Shown one piece after another: positions 35,291 through 46,479 of a DNA stretch of 64,000 bases. Positions within the stretch are counted from its first letter, which is position 1; the number at the start of each line of letters is the position of its first letter. The translations under genes and the position numbers were made by a program. The stretch is from contig MNCI01010839.1 of assembly GCA_015680685.1 (NCBI GenBank), positions 196,894 through 260,893 on the forward strand, read 5' to 3'. Source of the DNA: Gnetum montanum. Its lineage: Eukaryota; Streptophyta; Gnetopsida; Gnetales; Gnetaceae. A model generated the notes under the pieces. That model did no database searches and was not told the DNA's origin. It was given only the letters and a program-made list of their open reading frames with translations.

Positions 35291-35816
35291 TTAACAACAA
35301 ATCTTCGTGCTCTTTTGAAGAAAGCTCTCTTTTGACTTGTAGTTAAATTATTTGGGATTTTCCTTGTATTAAGAAATTTGAGAATTTCATCATACCAATT
35401 CTCTTCATGGGTGTCAAGTGTGCATAATTCACATTCTCTAGTCATTAACTTAGCTAGTCCCATTCCCTTAATTGTTTTGCATATTTCCAATGAAAATCTA
35501 AAACTTTGCAGCTTTATAAGCCATTTTTCTCTTTTTAATCTAATCTCATTTTGGGATAGGAATCGCTTGACTGCAGGTTCAATTAGCATAATGTGGACTA
35601 ATGAACTTTCCAAATAATANCTGGTGTTTTCTCTACTTGGACATCCTTTTTTAGCATATGCATCAAAGGTTTGGTAATTTCAGTAAACTCGGGGATGAAC
35701 TCTTTCACAAACTTTATCTTCCCAAAGAAACATCTAAGAGATTTTTTACTTGTGGGATGCTCAATATTTCGATTGCTTGGATTCAAGAATTGTCTATGCC
35801 AATTCCTTCTTGACAT
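35290..35816 (-). pseudogene. RT-proximal RNase H of C, catalytic core missing
   Basis: After RT the connection text FVKEFIPEFTEITKPLMHML ends near 35625. About ten codons later the text resumes at the end of the domain (REKWLIKLQSFRFSLEICK, then GMGLAKLMTRE). About 100 residues carrying the acidic residues are absent. An ambiguous base (n) at 35620 lies exactly at this junction, so an assembly fault is possible. Confidence 0.7.
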
Positions 35817-36928
35817 ATCACATGGCCTAATAAACTTCTGGATTTAACTCCAAAGATACACTTCTTAGGATTTAATGAAATACCAAACTCACGACATCTG
35901 TCGAACACTTGTTGGAGATGATTAATATGATCTTCTTTTTTCTTTGAAAATATTGTAATATCATCCAAATAAACCACCACGAATTTGCATAATAAATCCT
36001 TGAATGCTAAATCCATTTCTCTTTGAAACGTAGCTCCAGCATTTGACAATCCAAATGGCATTCTTTGGTAGGAAAAAGTTCCCTATTTGGTGATAAATAA
36101 TGTTTTGTATCTATCATTCTTATCTACCATGATTTGATTATAACCTGAGAAACCATCTAAGAAAGAATATACTTGATAACCTGAGACTTTAATCAGCATC
36201 TCATCAATTCTTGGAAGTGGATACTTATCCTTTTTTGAGGCATCATTCAAATTTCTAAAGTCTACACAAAGCCTTATATCACCACTTTTCTTTCTCACTA
36301 GAACAAGGTTAGCAAGCCATGTCGAATATCGTACGGGATATATGATTTGTGCTTGTAACAACTTCTTAATTTCAGCTTCCATAGCTGGTTCAAACAATGG
36401 ATTAAATTTCCTTTGTTTTTGCTTGACTATTTTGCAACCTTCTATTAAAGGGATCTTTTGTGTCATCACATCTTGCCTAAAAGCTTTAAGATCATCATAA
36501 GACCAAGTAAAATTGTTGAAATTATTTCGTAGACATGTTAACAAGTTTTTCTTGAAACTTGAATCTCTTTTCTTTGTAACATTCAACATCTTTGGCATCT
36601 TGTCTAATCCAAAATTTACTACCTCGAAAGCTTGACTATCTGAGTCTTGTAAATCCTTTCCAGTAAGTAAATTTTTCTTGAACTCATGTTCCAAGTCGAT
36701 CATCCTTTTTGGAATGAAATTAGCTTTGGAGTTTAATGACATTTCAGGTATCACTTGGCCCTCAAATTCTTGTTTATTCTTCATAAATCTTAGAAATTGT
36801 TCATCGTCTTCAAATACTTGTAAATGTCTTATATTATCTAGTACTGATGGCTGATGTTCTTCTTCAGCCATTACATCTTTGTAACTTTCTATTATTTTCA
36901 TATCCAATGTCAAAGCTGCCTTTGCCAA
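35783..36928 (-). pseudogene. Reverse transcriptase of C
   Basis: An open frame of 281 codons (36928-36083) and, after a stop at about 36080, a second one (36061-35783) cover nearly the whole domain. Motifs: IRLCVDFRNLN, FLDGFSGYNQI, MPFGLSNAGATFQREMD and VVYLDDITIFSK, which contains the catalytic YxDD. All polymerase aspartates are in place. A single in-frame stop separates the two parts. This is the best-preserved RT in the window. Confidence 0.9.
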
Positions 36929-37300
36929 ATCGTTTGCTATAAGATTCTCTGCTCTATTTATATGCTCTATTTGGAAATGTTGGAACTAATCTAACATCTT
37001 ACAAGAAAGTTGCTTATAAGGTCTTAAGAATGAGCTCTTTACTACATGATTACCCTTTACTTATTCACAAACTAATCTTGAGTCTCCTTTTATAGTGATT
37101 ACTCTGATCTTTTTGTCTGGAGCTGTTCTCAAACCAATACATAAAGCTTCATACTCAACCTTGTTGTTAGTACAAGGGAAAGATAGATGAATTGCTTTGA
37201 GAACTTTAGGTGAACCATTCTTGGATATAACTATACCAACTCCTGCACCTTTTGAATTACATGAACCATCAAAGTATAACTTCAATTTATCCTCTTGCTT
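36890..37300 (-). pseudogene. Archaeal-type RNase H of C, placed before RT
   Basis: LYFDGSCNSKGAGVGIVISK (first Asp), VEYEAL (Glu), IKGDSRL (Asp) and a final AENLIANDLAKAA (Asp) give the complete D-E-D-D set. Two stops lie inside. Similarity to archaeal-type RNase H is clear from the DGS/GAG and EYEAL/GDS pattern. The family removes RNA from RNA/DNA hybrids in reverse transcription. The unusual point is its place: between protease and RT, not after RT as in B2. Confidence 0.8.
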
Positions 37301-37303
37301 TGA

Positions 37304-37606
37304 CTATTCTTTTTTAGGACTATAACTTTCTTGGAGTGTACAAATTTTATTTTCAACACCTCCTTTTTCAACCATTTTACTTTTTCCATTTGAAGTAATA
37401 TTATCAATCATCAAAGGTTCACTATAGATGTATATTTTATTTGGTTCTCCTTTCCAAGGTAGCCACATGTGAGAATAATCTGTTGATATGTAACCTAAGA
37501 AATTTTTGATCCAACTTCTACTCAATAAGAGACTATGTGAATCTGGTATATCTGCCACTTGAATAGTTACTCTACTTCTGACGTGGGGTTCAAAAGCAAT
37601 TTCCAA
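37304..37606 (-). pseudogene. C-terminal half of the C protease
   Basis: VADIPDSHSLLLSRSWIKNF corresponds to the DLLLGR.W block of retropepsin-like proteases, followed by STDYSHMWLPWKG. The N-terminal half with the Asp-Thr/Ser-Gly active site is missing. The frame begins directly after the end of gag at about 37610, so a deletion removed the gag zinc motif and the protease active site. Confidence 0.7.
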
Positions 37607-37615
37607 TAGCCTTAA

Positions 37616-38308
37616 TCAAATTGAAATGTTGGTGTTGATAGCCTTAAGATAAGTTTCTTTAAGCATTTCTTCTAATGGTCTATATTGTCTTTGAAAGAGT
37701 CTACAAATTCGTTGAAACTTGATGTTAAAATCTCTAATTAACTCTTTAACTCCTTGCTTAGCTTGTATCAGCCCACAGTATAATTGTTCTTGATCTAATT
37801 GATTACCAAACTGGGCTAAGAAAAGATTCTTCATGTTATCCCAACTTGTAATACTATTACTTGGTAAGTTTGAATATCAAATCTGATTCATATCCTTTAG
37901 ATTTGATACAAACAACCTACAAGCTTGATCTTGATGTTGAATATTTGCATGAGCTAAAGCTAACTCAAACATGTGAATATATTCTTCAGCTAAATAAGCT
38001 TTTCTAGGAATGGAAGGCTCAGGAAAATATTTGTAAACTACTTTAGGAATATCATTGTAATTTTGAAATCCTAATGGTATAACTCTTTGTCATGGATTTG
38101 CCATCTTATTCCTTTGGATAATTGAACTCTTAAACTTTCTAGATCTTCTCTTATGAATCAATAAACCAGATATAATGGGTGATCTTCTTGATCTTCTAGT
38201 TTTCTCTCCACTACTTGTTCCTAATTCAAAAACTTTCTTTTCTTCTTTTTCCAATGAAGAATCAGTGTTAGAATCTAGAATATCTTTTGAAACTTTAAAA
38301 CATTCCAA
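37616..38308 (-). pseudogene. Gag of C
   Basis: A basic and Ser-rich N-terminal part (38308-38090) is followed by the core: YLAEEYIHMFELALAHANIQ, ACRLFVSNLK, SITSWDNMKNLFLAQFGN and LKETYLKA. The pattern of W-D/E and L..F is that of retrotransposon Gag. Two stops interrupt it. No zinc knuckle is seen, probably because of the deletion near 37610. Confidence 0.75.
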
Positions 38309-38430
38309 AATATCAATCTTCTTGGTCCTGAACTGAAAATAGTATCAAATTTCCTAAGCCTTTATAGTAACAAAGAATTGTTGATGCGCTAAAATTATAA
38401 GGCTTATGAACCTAGAGGTTGAATTTTCAG

Positions 38431-38447
38431 CCCTCCTTCTAGCGCCA
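38431..38447 (-). other. Primer-binding site of C
   Basis: On the minus strand TGGCGCTAGAAGGAGGG lies eight bases after the 5' LTR. It shares CTAGAAGGAGG with the B1 site although the two families differ in pol and LTR. Confidence 0.7.
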
Positions 38448-38454
38448 AAAGAAC

Positions 38455-41400
38455 TGTTGGCAATCATTTCGGACGCGACCGCCAATGAGTGTCCTCGAAC
38501 AAGATTTAGGTGCCTGCTGGTCTCTAGCAACACCAAGGCCCAGATACCTCCAAATAAACTCAATAGTTAATATGAGTATGTGTGTGTGCTATTGCGGCAT
38601 GCGGTTGTAAAAAATGAAACGATTGCATTATGTGTAAAATATAGATGACTTATCTTAAAGAGATTGAGCCAACTTTGCCAACTACTGTGAGTTGTTGTGA
38701 GTTCCTATTTTGTTTAATTGCCTAGTCCTTATAATACCTACTTATAACAAATAAAATTTTGCAAAAACATTTAAGCGCAACTCTGTGAATCTACTTCTAA
38801 TTTTCCATAGAGAAAGAGATAGTTCCACAAGAAAACTAGAAATAGAGCAAGATTCAATGGAGATAGATAGAAAAGAAAGCAGATTTGTGTAGACCTCAAA
38901 TATTTAAACAAGGTAAAATGACACGAGTAAACACTTCGCAATAAAGCTATCCCAAATTCAATATCTACAAATTGTTCAAACTTCCAAGGCTCAAATAAGC
39001 GATTTCTTCAAGACAATCCTACTATGCTACCAAAAAATTGCTTCATAAACTACCACATACGAGATTTCATTTTGGCTAGATAATGGATGTCAACAATTGC
39101 ATTCAATAGAACTTTCAAAAGACTTGACAATTTCTGATTGAAATACCACAGAGATTCACTTTAAAGATAAAAAGAAGCTATTCTGGTCCCATCAAAATAC
39201 CAAATATTTTCTGAACCCTCTTTACTATTGAATCATTCAACAACATGACTACAAGCAAAGGCTCTCTTACAACAATCTCAAAAGTAGTTCTTATACGTTG
39301 CACAATAACCAAATTCACTACTAAAATGCTCTTAAGGCTTTCAAACACAAGCACTTCTATGGAAAAATTTTAATAGGAATTTTCAATCGTACAACAAGAA
39401 CAACAAGAGCAATCTAAAAATCCCAAAATTACTTGCCAAGGATGATACTATCTAAACCACTAGCTAAACAATTTAAACAAAATAAGAATAAAACATAACT
39501 CACAGGACTATGACAAAGAGGCTGAAATCCTTTCTTTAGCAAATTATCTTACAAGCAAGCTTTCACAATGTCTTTTACAAATGCTCTTCCCAACAGCCAA
39601 AGTGTGTCCCCAAGTGAGAGCTCAAGTGCTAGCTAGTAGCCTTCCCAAACTATGATGTATCAAGTGTCTTCTCCCAAAAGTGTGATGTCTTGACCCCCCT
39701 TTNCCCCCCCCCTTTCTCTTCTTACCCTTGAAGCCTTTTTATAGGGTTCAAAGGTAGATACATCTTCAAAAATATCTTACTTAACTTATCTCCCAAGTAA
39801 ATTGGCCAACAAGTTAGGAGATTCCTTGTCCAACAAGTTAGGTAAGTTACAAAAAAAAATCTTGGGTGGTTGTAACCACCAATAAGCTACAATTGACAAG
39901 TGTAGGATATTTGACAAATATTCAACAAGTTCTCCCTTTTTCTTTTTTTTCTCATAATTTCCTTAGGAATTCATAGGGGTATACAATGTTTGTATCCAAT
40001 GTTTACCTCAAGGCTATAGAAATGTTTCATTTTTACACAAGAAACTCCTATGTCTAGTGAGGAAACTAGATCTTCACAAATGAATATAATTGAATATAAA
40101 ATTGATTTAGGGGATGGCCGATGAAAAAAAGAAGAAAATATACTTTTCAAAAGGGAAGGCCTTAAATAATTTTCCAAAGTTAACCAAAATATCGTGGAGG
40201 ATGCAGTATGTAGTTAAACCAACTCCCTAATAGTTTTTCCTGTGCACAACCCATCTCCATAGCTTATGCTCCATCGAACTTGTCTCATCCACTGAACCTC
40301 CCAAAAATACAATGGTAGTTGGAACCAATTCTACGCATGGTTCAGCAGTAGTTGCCATTTCTTCCATGTCAGTAGTGAAAGGGCTTGGAACTACAAACCC
40401 TCGGTGATGATGACCTGCTTCCACATGTGGGCTACGTTTGAGTATGGTGCATTAAGTGCCGCAGCCACGCCTGTACAGGCAACAGCCACACAACTGACCA
40501 TGCCCATTGGAAAAATAACTTCTATGTTTCCCACTACATCATCACTCATTGCTTCCTCTTCTTTCTCCTCCATTTCATCAATGATTTGTCTTGCACAGGC
40601 TATTTTTCTGCTTAGAAATATTTGTCGAGGAAATGCTTTGTCGTTTGGCCGACTGCTGATTTTGCTCAACAAGCTTTTGCAACGTGCGGCCATAGCTCCC
40701 AAAAATACTACAGTAGTTGAAACTACTTTTGCATGTGGTTTGCTAGTAGCTACCACATCTTCCTGTAAATCCTCATTCATCAGTAATGGTGGTATCGCTA
40801 GAGCTTGATGCAAGCCATGAATTTTTGCTGATTTTCACTAATTTTTGGGTTGATGTTGCTATTGAGCACGTTGCCAGGCTGTAGCAAAGTGGAAGGACTT
40901 GTGTTGGCCATCTGTAATAGCTTCTCGAATATCTAGGAAACCTTTAGCAACTAGGATATCTACTTATACGCAATTTCTGGAATGTATAGTAACTGCCTTT
41001 AACTATCTACAACCATGTGTGTTTCTTTGCTGCAGATTGGCTTCACTTTTGGCCACTGGTTTTGCCTGTGTTGTCTCTATTCGTGCACACACAAAATCAT
41101 TGTAACTTTGCTCTGGCCTAGGGCAAATAACCTCTATGATTTACACCAATGTGCCAAGGATCGTATTTTCCACAAAATCTCAAGAAGATCCTTAATGACA
41201 TGTCCCCAATGGCAAGGAATAGGCGAAAATGGCAAAGCAACAGCATGAGAAACATCTAAAGAAGCAGCGGCGAGTAAGACGTGGCAGAGAAAAGTGCAGG
41301 CCACGACTAGGGTTTTGTGCTCGAAGGCTACTAAAACCTAGATTTCGTAACCAGTACCCTATTTGATGGTCCTCAACTATCAAAATTGCTAATCCATGTA

Positions 41401-41820
41401 AATTAGTAGGGAAGGCAGTTTTAGATCAAGCTTGGCATCCTTCTTGCGCCAATTCACAATTATGACGTGAACAGTTGCAGTTGCAGTATCGAACATGAGT
41501 TCTTCTTATTTATTTTTAATTTAGCAGTTAAAGTACATGTACATTTTTCCTAAAATTAGTTTCACTCTGCTCCTTCCATTATAGCCTCAGGAATTTCAAG
41601 AATTTAAATTCCATAAAAAGCTTGTCCTGTGCACCACCGTATGATCAGAAAAAGTTCCATTTTCATCTCGTCTGATGGCATTGAAATCCTATACAATTCT
41701 AGCATCATTCATATTTTCTAGTGATTTAAAAAAAATTGATTGTTTATGCATTTGTTTCAAATATTTTCTTTTACCAGTCTCTACTTTTGCTGTTCCATGA
41801 AATGGCCAAATGTGCCAACA
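38455..41820 (-). repeat. 5' LTR of C
   Basis: From TGTTGGC (left) to GCCAACA (right), perfect inverted terminal heptamers. Same length as the partner, 3366 bp. TATA box at 39734-39746. An ambiguous base at 39703 lies in a C-rich run. The minus frame 40391-40813 (140 codons, EEAMSDDVVGNIEVIFPMG and ALNAPYSNVAHMWKQVII) is the longest piece of the gene-like U3 sequence. Confidence 0.85.
40391..40813 (-). other. 140-codon frame in U3 of the C 5' LTR, unknown
   Basis: The frame is open and its text is protein-like, with an acidic helix (EMEEKEEEAMSDD) followed by a hydrophobic stretch (MGMVSCVAVACTGVAAAL) that could cross a membrane. The partner LTR has the same text with frame breaks. It lies upstream of the TATA box, so it would not be in the element's own RNA start region except as the 3' copy. 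No family recognised. Confidence 0.35.
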
Positions 41821-41825
41821 GTAAT
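41821..41825. other. Right target-site duplication of C (gtaat)
   Basis: Partner of gtaac at 29677-29681. It lies four bases from the stop codon of the B2 antisense gene. Confidence 0.7.
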
Positions 41826-41829
41826 CACC

Positions 41830-44800
41830 TCACATGTTGCCACTATTACCACCTCCACCTGTGTCATCCAACTCCACCTCTGCCTCATGAAAATCATCCT
41901 CGTAGGAACCTTCTTTGTGTGGTGTCTCTTCGTGGGGGCGGTCCTCTTTGTGAGCCTCTTCCTCACCGGATTTCTCAGCGCGAGTTTGATCATCTTCATT
42001 ATGCTCTGCCTCATGGAGATCCCTTTCATGGGGACCATCATCTACTTTATGCTCCCCCTCGTGAAGATCCTCTTTATGGAGACCATCATCTCCATTATGC
42101 TCATCCTCATGAGAATCCTCCTTGTGTCGATCCTACGATTTGACATGACATGCATGTTAGCATTGCTACCGATACTACATATAATAAGAATGTGATAGTC
42201 CTACAAATTACCTGTGATGGTCCTGCATCAGCCGTGAAAGGAATCTATTCCAAAGCAACCCACAGGTGTTGCATGATCTCATCCTTGGTAAGCTTAGATC
42301 AAACGCCATCTCCTAGATCAGTTCCAGCCTTAACCTTTTCCTTCTCCATAGGAGTCCATCAAGGTGGTTCAAGGAAGAAGGAAGGGATAGTGATCTCCCC
42401 ACCAGGGAGAGTTATTGCTCTCTCTAGGGAGGCACTTACTATCACTTGCTCTTGAAACTTTTTGTATGCTCCAGAAGCATCGATGACATCAAGGAATAGT
42501 CGAAGGGATTGCACTTCAATAGCAGAATCCCTATAATGTTGGCGGTAGGTAGCACATTCTTACTTATACATATGATTATGGTCTTTTTGTGTCTACCTCC
42601 ATTCTTAGATCATTGTGCTAAAATCCTTCTAGTCTTGGTTATTCTGGGCTAGGAGACTCATTTGCATCCATTGCTCAATGAGCTCATGGCTAGCTTAGAC
42701 ATTGTTTCTGACGACTGTCCAATAACGGGCGTAGTCAATTACAGCTATCTGCCAATTCTCATCATTGGCCTCCCAAGCTAGCAAAAATTCATTTTGAGAC
42801 TCCAGGTCCTCAACCCTACTAGTTAGAAACATCTTCTTCTTTTTGTCTTTTTGCAATCTCTTCCAAAGATCTTCGTTGACGTTCTAGCACTCCCATAAAG
42901 AGTGGGTCGAGTGTAATGCACATTTACGTATTTCATTGTAAAGGCTACATGGCACTTCAGTCAACTCCAGTGAGGGTTCAAGGGTGGTGTCTAAATCAAC
43001 AGGCTCTTTGGGATCCCATCTGAGGTAAGATCCTGTAACATAAAAATAATATTTAGATGCAACAAAGATGATACAATATTGTAATGCCAACAATCCCCAC
43101 ATTATAACACTCATGTACCAATCTCAGGATCGATTCACTCTAGACGGTCGATCATATCATTCGCAATGCCTTCCATAAAGGAAAATTTATCAGGGGTCTC
43201 ACCCCAATGCTGAGTTGGTGTTACTGACAAAGGCACGATGCCAGAATCAGAAGTGCTTATTACACAAAAAAAAATGGGTTAGACATAGTACGATGGACAT
43301 AAAGGACAATTGAGACATTATGATAACGCAAAACTTAACTCAAAAAAACCTTCAAAGGTAGTAATGTGGTTTGCCCTTTGGGGAAAATTCAAACTCACCA
43401 GTGACAAGTTTCTTCTCTCTTCCTAGCTCATCTGAAAGGACTTCGGTGTCCTCTACTTACATCTCTTCTTCAGGAACAGGAACCTGTGTGCTGCCTACAT
43501 TGCTAACAGGGGCCTCCTTTTCCAAAATTGGGGCCCCTTCTTCATGCCATATGACTATTGCCCCTATTTCAGGGGTCAAGTCCTCTACATTTTTCCCTTT
43601 GTCTGCTAAAAAATAGTTAATCAGAACACTTACAAATGCTACGCAACGCCATGTCTATACATACCATAATACATGTATAAACTCACTACACATATCTCTA
43701 CTTACCAGTTGGTGGATCATTCTTGTGAAATTTAATTTGTAGCCTCTTTCCCTGTACGCCAGTCAAACCTGGAGACACCACAGCTGAACAACTGATGAAC
43801 TCACTATTTCTTCTACCAGGCATTTCCCCCTCAATACACTACCGGTGTGAGAAGGGAGCACTCCACCCACACTGTCCTAGCCCCACGTACGAGGTTCCGC
43901 CAAATTCTTAGTCATAAGTGAAAGCGAATCCCCAATGCCTTCAGGGGGATCTTGTCATCAGGTGGTGCCAAAAACCTGGGAAATCCATGGTTTGGAAATC
44001 TAGTTATGATCTTGCTACAGCCAGATTCCATCCCTTTGAATCACCAGGAATTTGGAAAAATGCTGAAAGCAAGCTATAAAGAAGGTGAAATGCATGTTGA
44101 AGTGGGACTCAAGCTTCTTATGAAGCTTGACCATTTCATCCTACAGGCCTTCAGCAAAGTAGCTAGCCCAATTATACCATGTTCCCTCCTCCATAACCTC
44201 CCGCATGATCCAAGCCTACTCTATGGTAAGAATTATTCCCTAGGAAAGCAACTTAGGGAAGGCGTAGGCTTGGAAGAGGGGATAAATGCTATGAGCCACC
44301 TCTAGCTCAATTTTGTCAACAAGGATTCCTTTCACTTCCTCGTTAACCGCTAGCCACTCCTCTACCTCCTTCTAGTGCTTAGAACTCCTCTTTTACTTTT
44401 CTTCTACTGGAAGGCCATCAGAGGGAATTCCAAAAATGTTAGCGAACAGTTGAGTGTCAATATCAAAAATTACATGCATGTTACGCACATGCATGTAAAG
44501 ACTCTCAGCGTCTTCACTGAAGGAGTTAACTAAGGTTAACATTTCACCTACAGTGACATTAGGGGTTACAGCCAAAAATAGCTCCATTAGTCTAGCTTCC
44601 TGAAGGTTATTGGTTAAGAAAGCTGGGGCCACACTATGACTGAGCCAATGTTGTGCTTCTTTTATGTTGCCATAACAAAAAAAGAGACTGCTCGTTTCAT
44701 GCCCGAAGGCCATAACCGTGATCTCCCATGATTCCCTAACTGTAAACGTAAAACAATGGTTTATACAATATAGAAAAATAAAATGATTTTATACATTGTT

Positions 44801-46316
44801 TGCATCCTATAAGATTGTACAATGAACCACCATAGCATAATTTACCACGTCCGAAGGGTGAAGGAAATGATAGGATTTTCTCTTGCATGTCTGCGACAGT
44901 GAGAGGACGATCCAAAGTCCACTCCTTATCTATCCATCCAAGTCTTTTACACTTGGATAAGAATTCAACATAGCGAGTAGGGTAATGTGGGATTTCAAGT
45001 TCTAGCTGTCCCATAACACCAGCATGTACATTACTAATAGAAGTGAACTCCTTTATGGACATTTCATCCACAAAGAACGTATCTATATCACCTTGGAGAC
45101 CATCCTTATTGATGAAGAACCTACATCACAAAATGTAGATAATCATTTATACTTGACAAAAATTTAGACAATGGTTACCATATCATAACGCCATGGAAAC
45201 ACTTCCCCACCTACATAATACACAATGCTAGGTGGATTCTAGAAGTAGGTCGTAATATGATGAGCCACGAACAGAGTATTGTAGGCATGATAACAATTAA
45301 ACCTGGGCATATCCTAGATCCAAGAAAAACACCTCAAACCCTTGGTGCTCTGTTCGTGGTCTAGCACTCGCATGGTTTTGAATTGAGCCATCCACCAGAA
45401 ATGTCAAGATGCTCTGCGTTGATCCAACCAGTAGCATCTCCAGAATGGCGACAGCTATCTCGGCCGGTAGATGCGACCAAATAATTACACTGAAATTATG
45501 TAACAAAAACTGCAAAAACTCATATGCACCTTTTTGAAACCAAACCACCTCCTCCTTTACACAAGCATGAGGAGGAGGAACATTGGCAACAGGGACATGC
45601 AAACAACACAAAACGCCCAGAATGTCCAAGATGATTAGGATGGGCTTTAGCATAATCCTTTACAATGAAACACACTACCATTAAGAACAATAATGTAGAC
45701 ATACTAACAACATAAGAGAAAAAAAAAAGTGCATAAAAATCCATTATGCAACACTAGAGTTTCCATTACCTTGACTCCCAGAAAATCACAGGTTACGCTA
45801 GAAATGCATTACCAAAATTACCCAAACCCTTGCAACGACGCAAGGTTTGTCCCTGACAACAACAATAAAAGAAACACTGCATATTACCCCAGTGTGACAT
45901 GCAACCATTATGGGTGAGAAAATGAAATCCTATTTATACTACATAAGGGTATAGTACCTGGACTCCCCTAGTTATGCGTTGCGTTTGCACAGTATTGTCC
46001 AAGATCACCCTAATCCTTGCAACTGTGCAAGGTCTGTCTCTGACGACGGAAATAGCAGTAATATCACAAACTACAATAGCTCAGCCCGCGTAACCAAGTA
46101 TCAACACTTGACATAATACACATCTTCGAAATAGGTACAATTGTGACACCATAACAATGAAAATAATAATCATGCAGGAGGGTAAAAGGCAACTTACTGG
46201 GCAAATGGAGTAGCCTCCTATGTTTTGACCCTGGCCTTTGAAACCCGTTGCAAACTCTCATGCACTTCATCAATCTTTTCCAATTTGACATGTTTTCCTT
46301 TGGTCTTCGGCACCAT
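41830..46316 (-). pseudogene. Antisense gene of B2 (aORF), full length in outline
   Basis: Start ATG at 46316, exon 1 MVPKTKGKHVKLEK. The next exon (about 45665-45175) has a region like FCP1/NIF-type HAD phosphatases: ILIILDILGVLC, VWFQKGAYEFLQFLLHNFSV followed by IIWS, and later NTLFVAHHITTYF plus NPP. Then come exons with FFINKDGLQGD, QLFANIFGIPSDGL, an acidic linker and a coiled-coil-like region. The last exon (42132-41830) is a His/Asp/Glu-rich tail. Introns with GT-AG ends include 42133-42211 and 43033-43118. The active-site Asp pair is not intact and stops exist. It is on the strand opposite gag-pol. Confidence 0.65.
45175..45665 (-). pseudogene. Phosphatase-like (FCP1/NIF, HAD) exon of the B2 antisense gene
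   Basis: Established for the family: a hydrophobic strand ending in DxDx, then RPG..EFL......F.V.IWSS, then NTLL.DDSP......NPP. Seen here: ILDILGVLC, QKGAYEFLQFLLHNFSVIIW, and NTLF with NPPSIVYY. The spacing is comparable. The second Asp of the motif and the DDSP block are not conserved, so phosphatase activity is unlikely. A TAG stop before NPP is shared with B3. Confidence 0.55.
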
Positions 46317-46479
46317 GGTTACGACTGAGCAACCTTTGCAAAATCATCTACTTATGCCTTACTTCGGCTTTCCTTCTACTATAGCCTAATTCAAATTCAC
46401 AATGTCTCCAATTTGCGTTGAGGACAAACCATCGACTTATAAATGGATTGGTTGAAACTAACTATTTCCATGTCTGACC

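Larger units (their letters stand above)
29682..41820 (-). mobile_element. Ty3/gypsy element C, full-length structure
   Basis: Two LTRs of 3366 bp each flank an internal region of about 5.4 kb on the minus strand. PBS (38431-38447), PPT (33048-33060) and TSD are all recognisable. The coding order is gag, protease part, archaeal-type RNase H, RT, RNase H remnant, integrase, extra ORF. It is nested in B2, just after the stop of the B2 antisense gene. Parts of the two LTRs are nearly identical (about 2 percent differences in a hand-compared 150 bp), which fits its place as the innermost insertion. Confidence 0.85.

Noticed and set aside
41736-42195. Two plus-strand frames of 135 and 151 codons
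   Set aside because: They are the opposite strand of the His/Asp/Glu-rich tail of the B2 antisense gene, with part of the C LTR, and cross the C insertion boundary.
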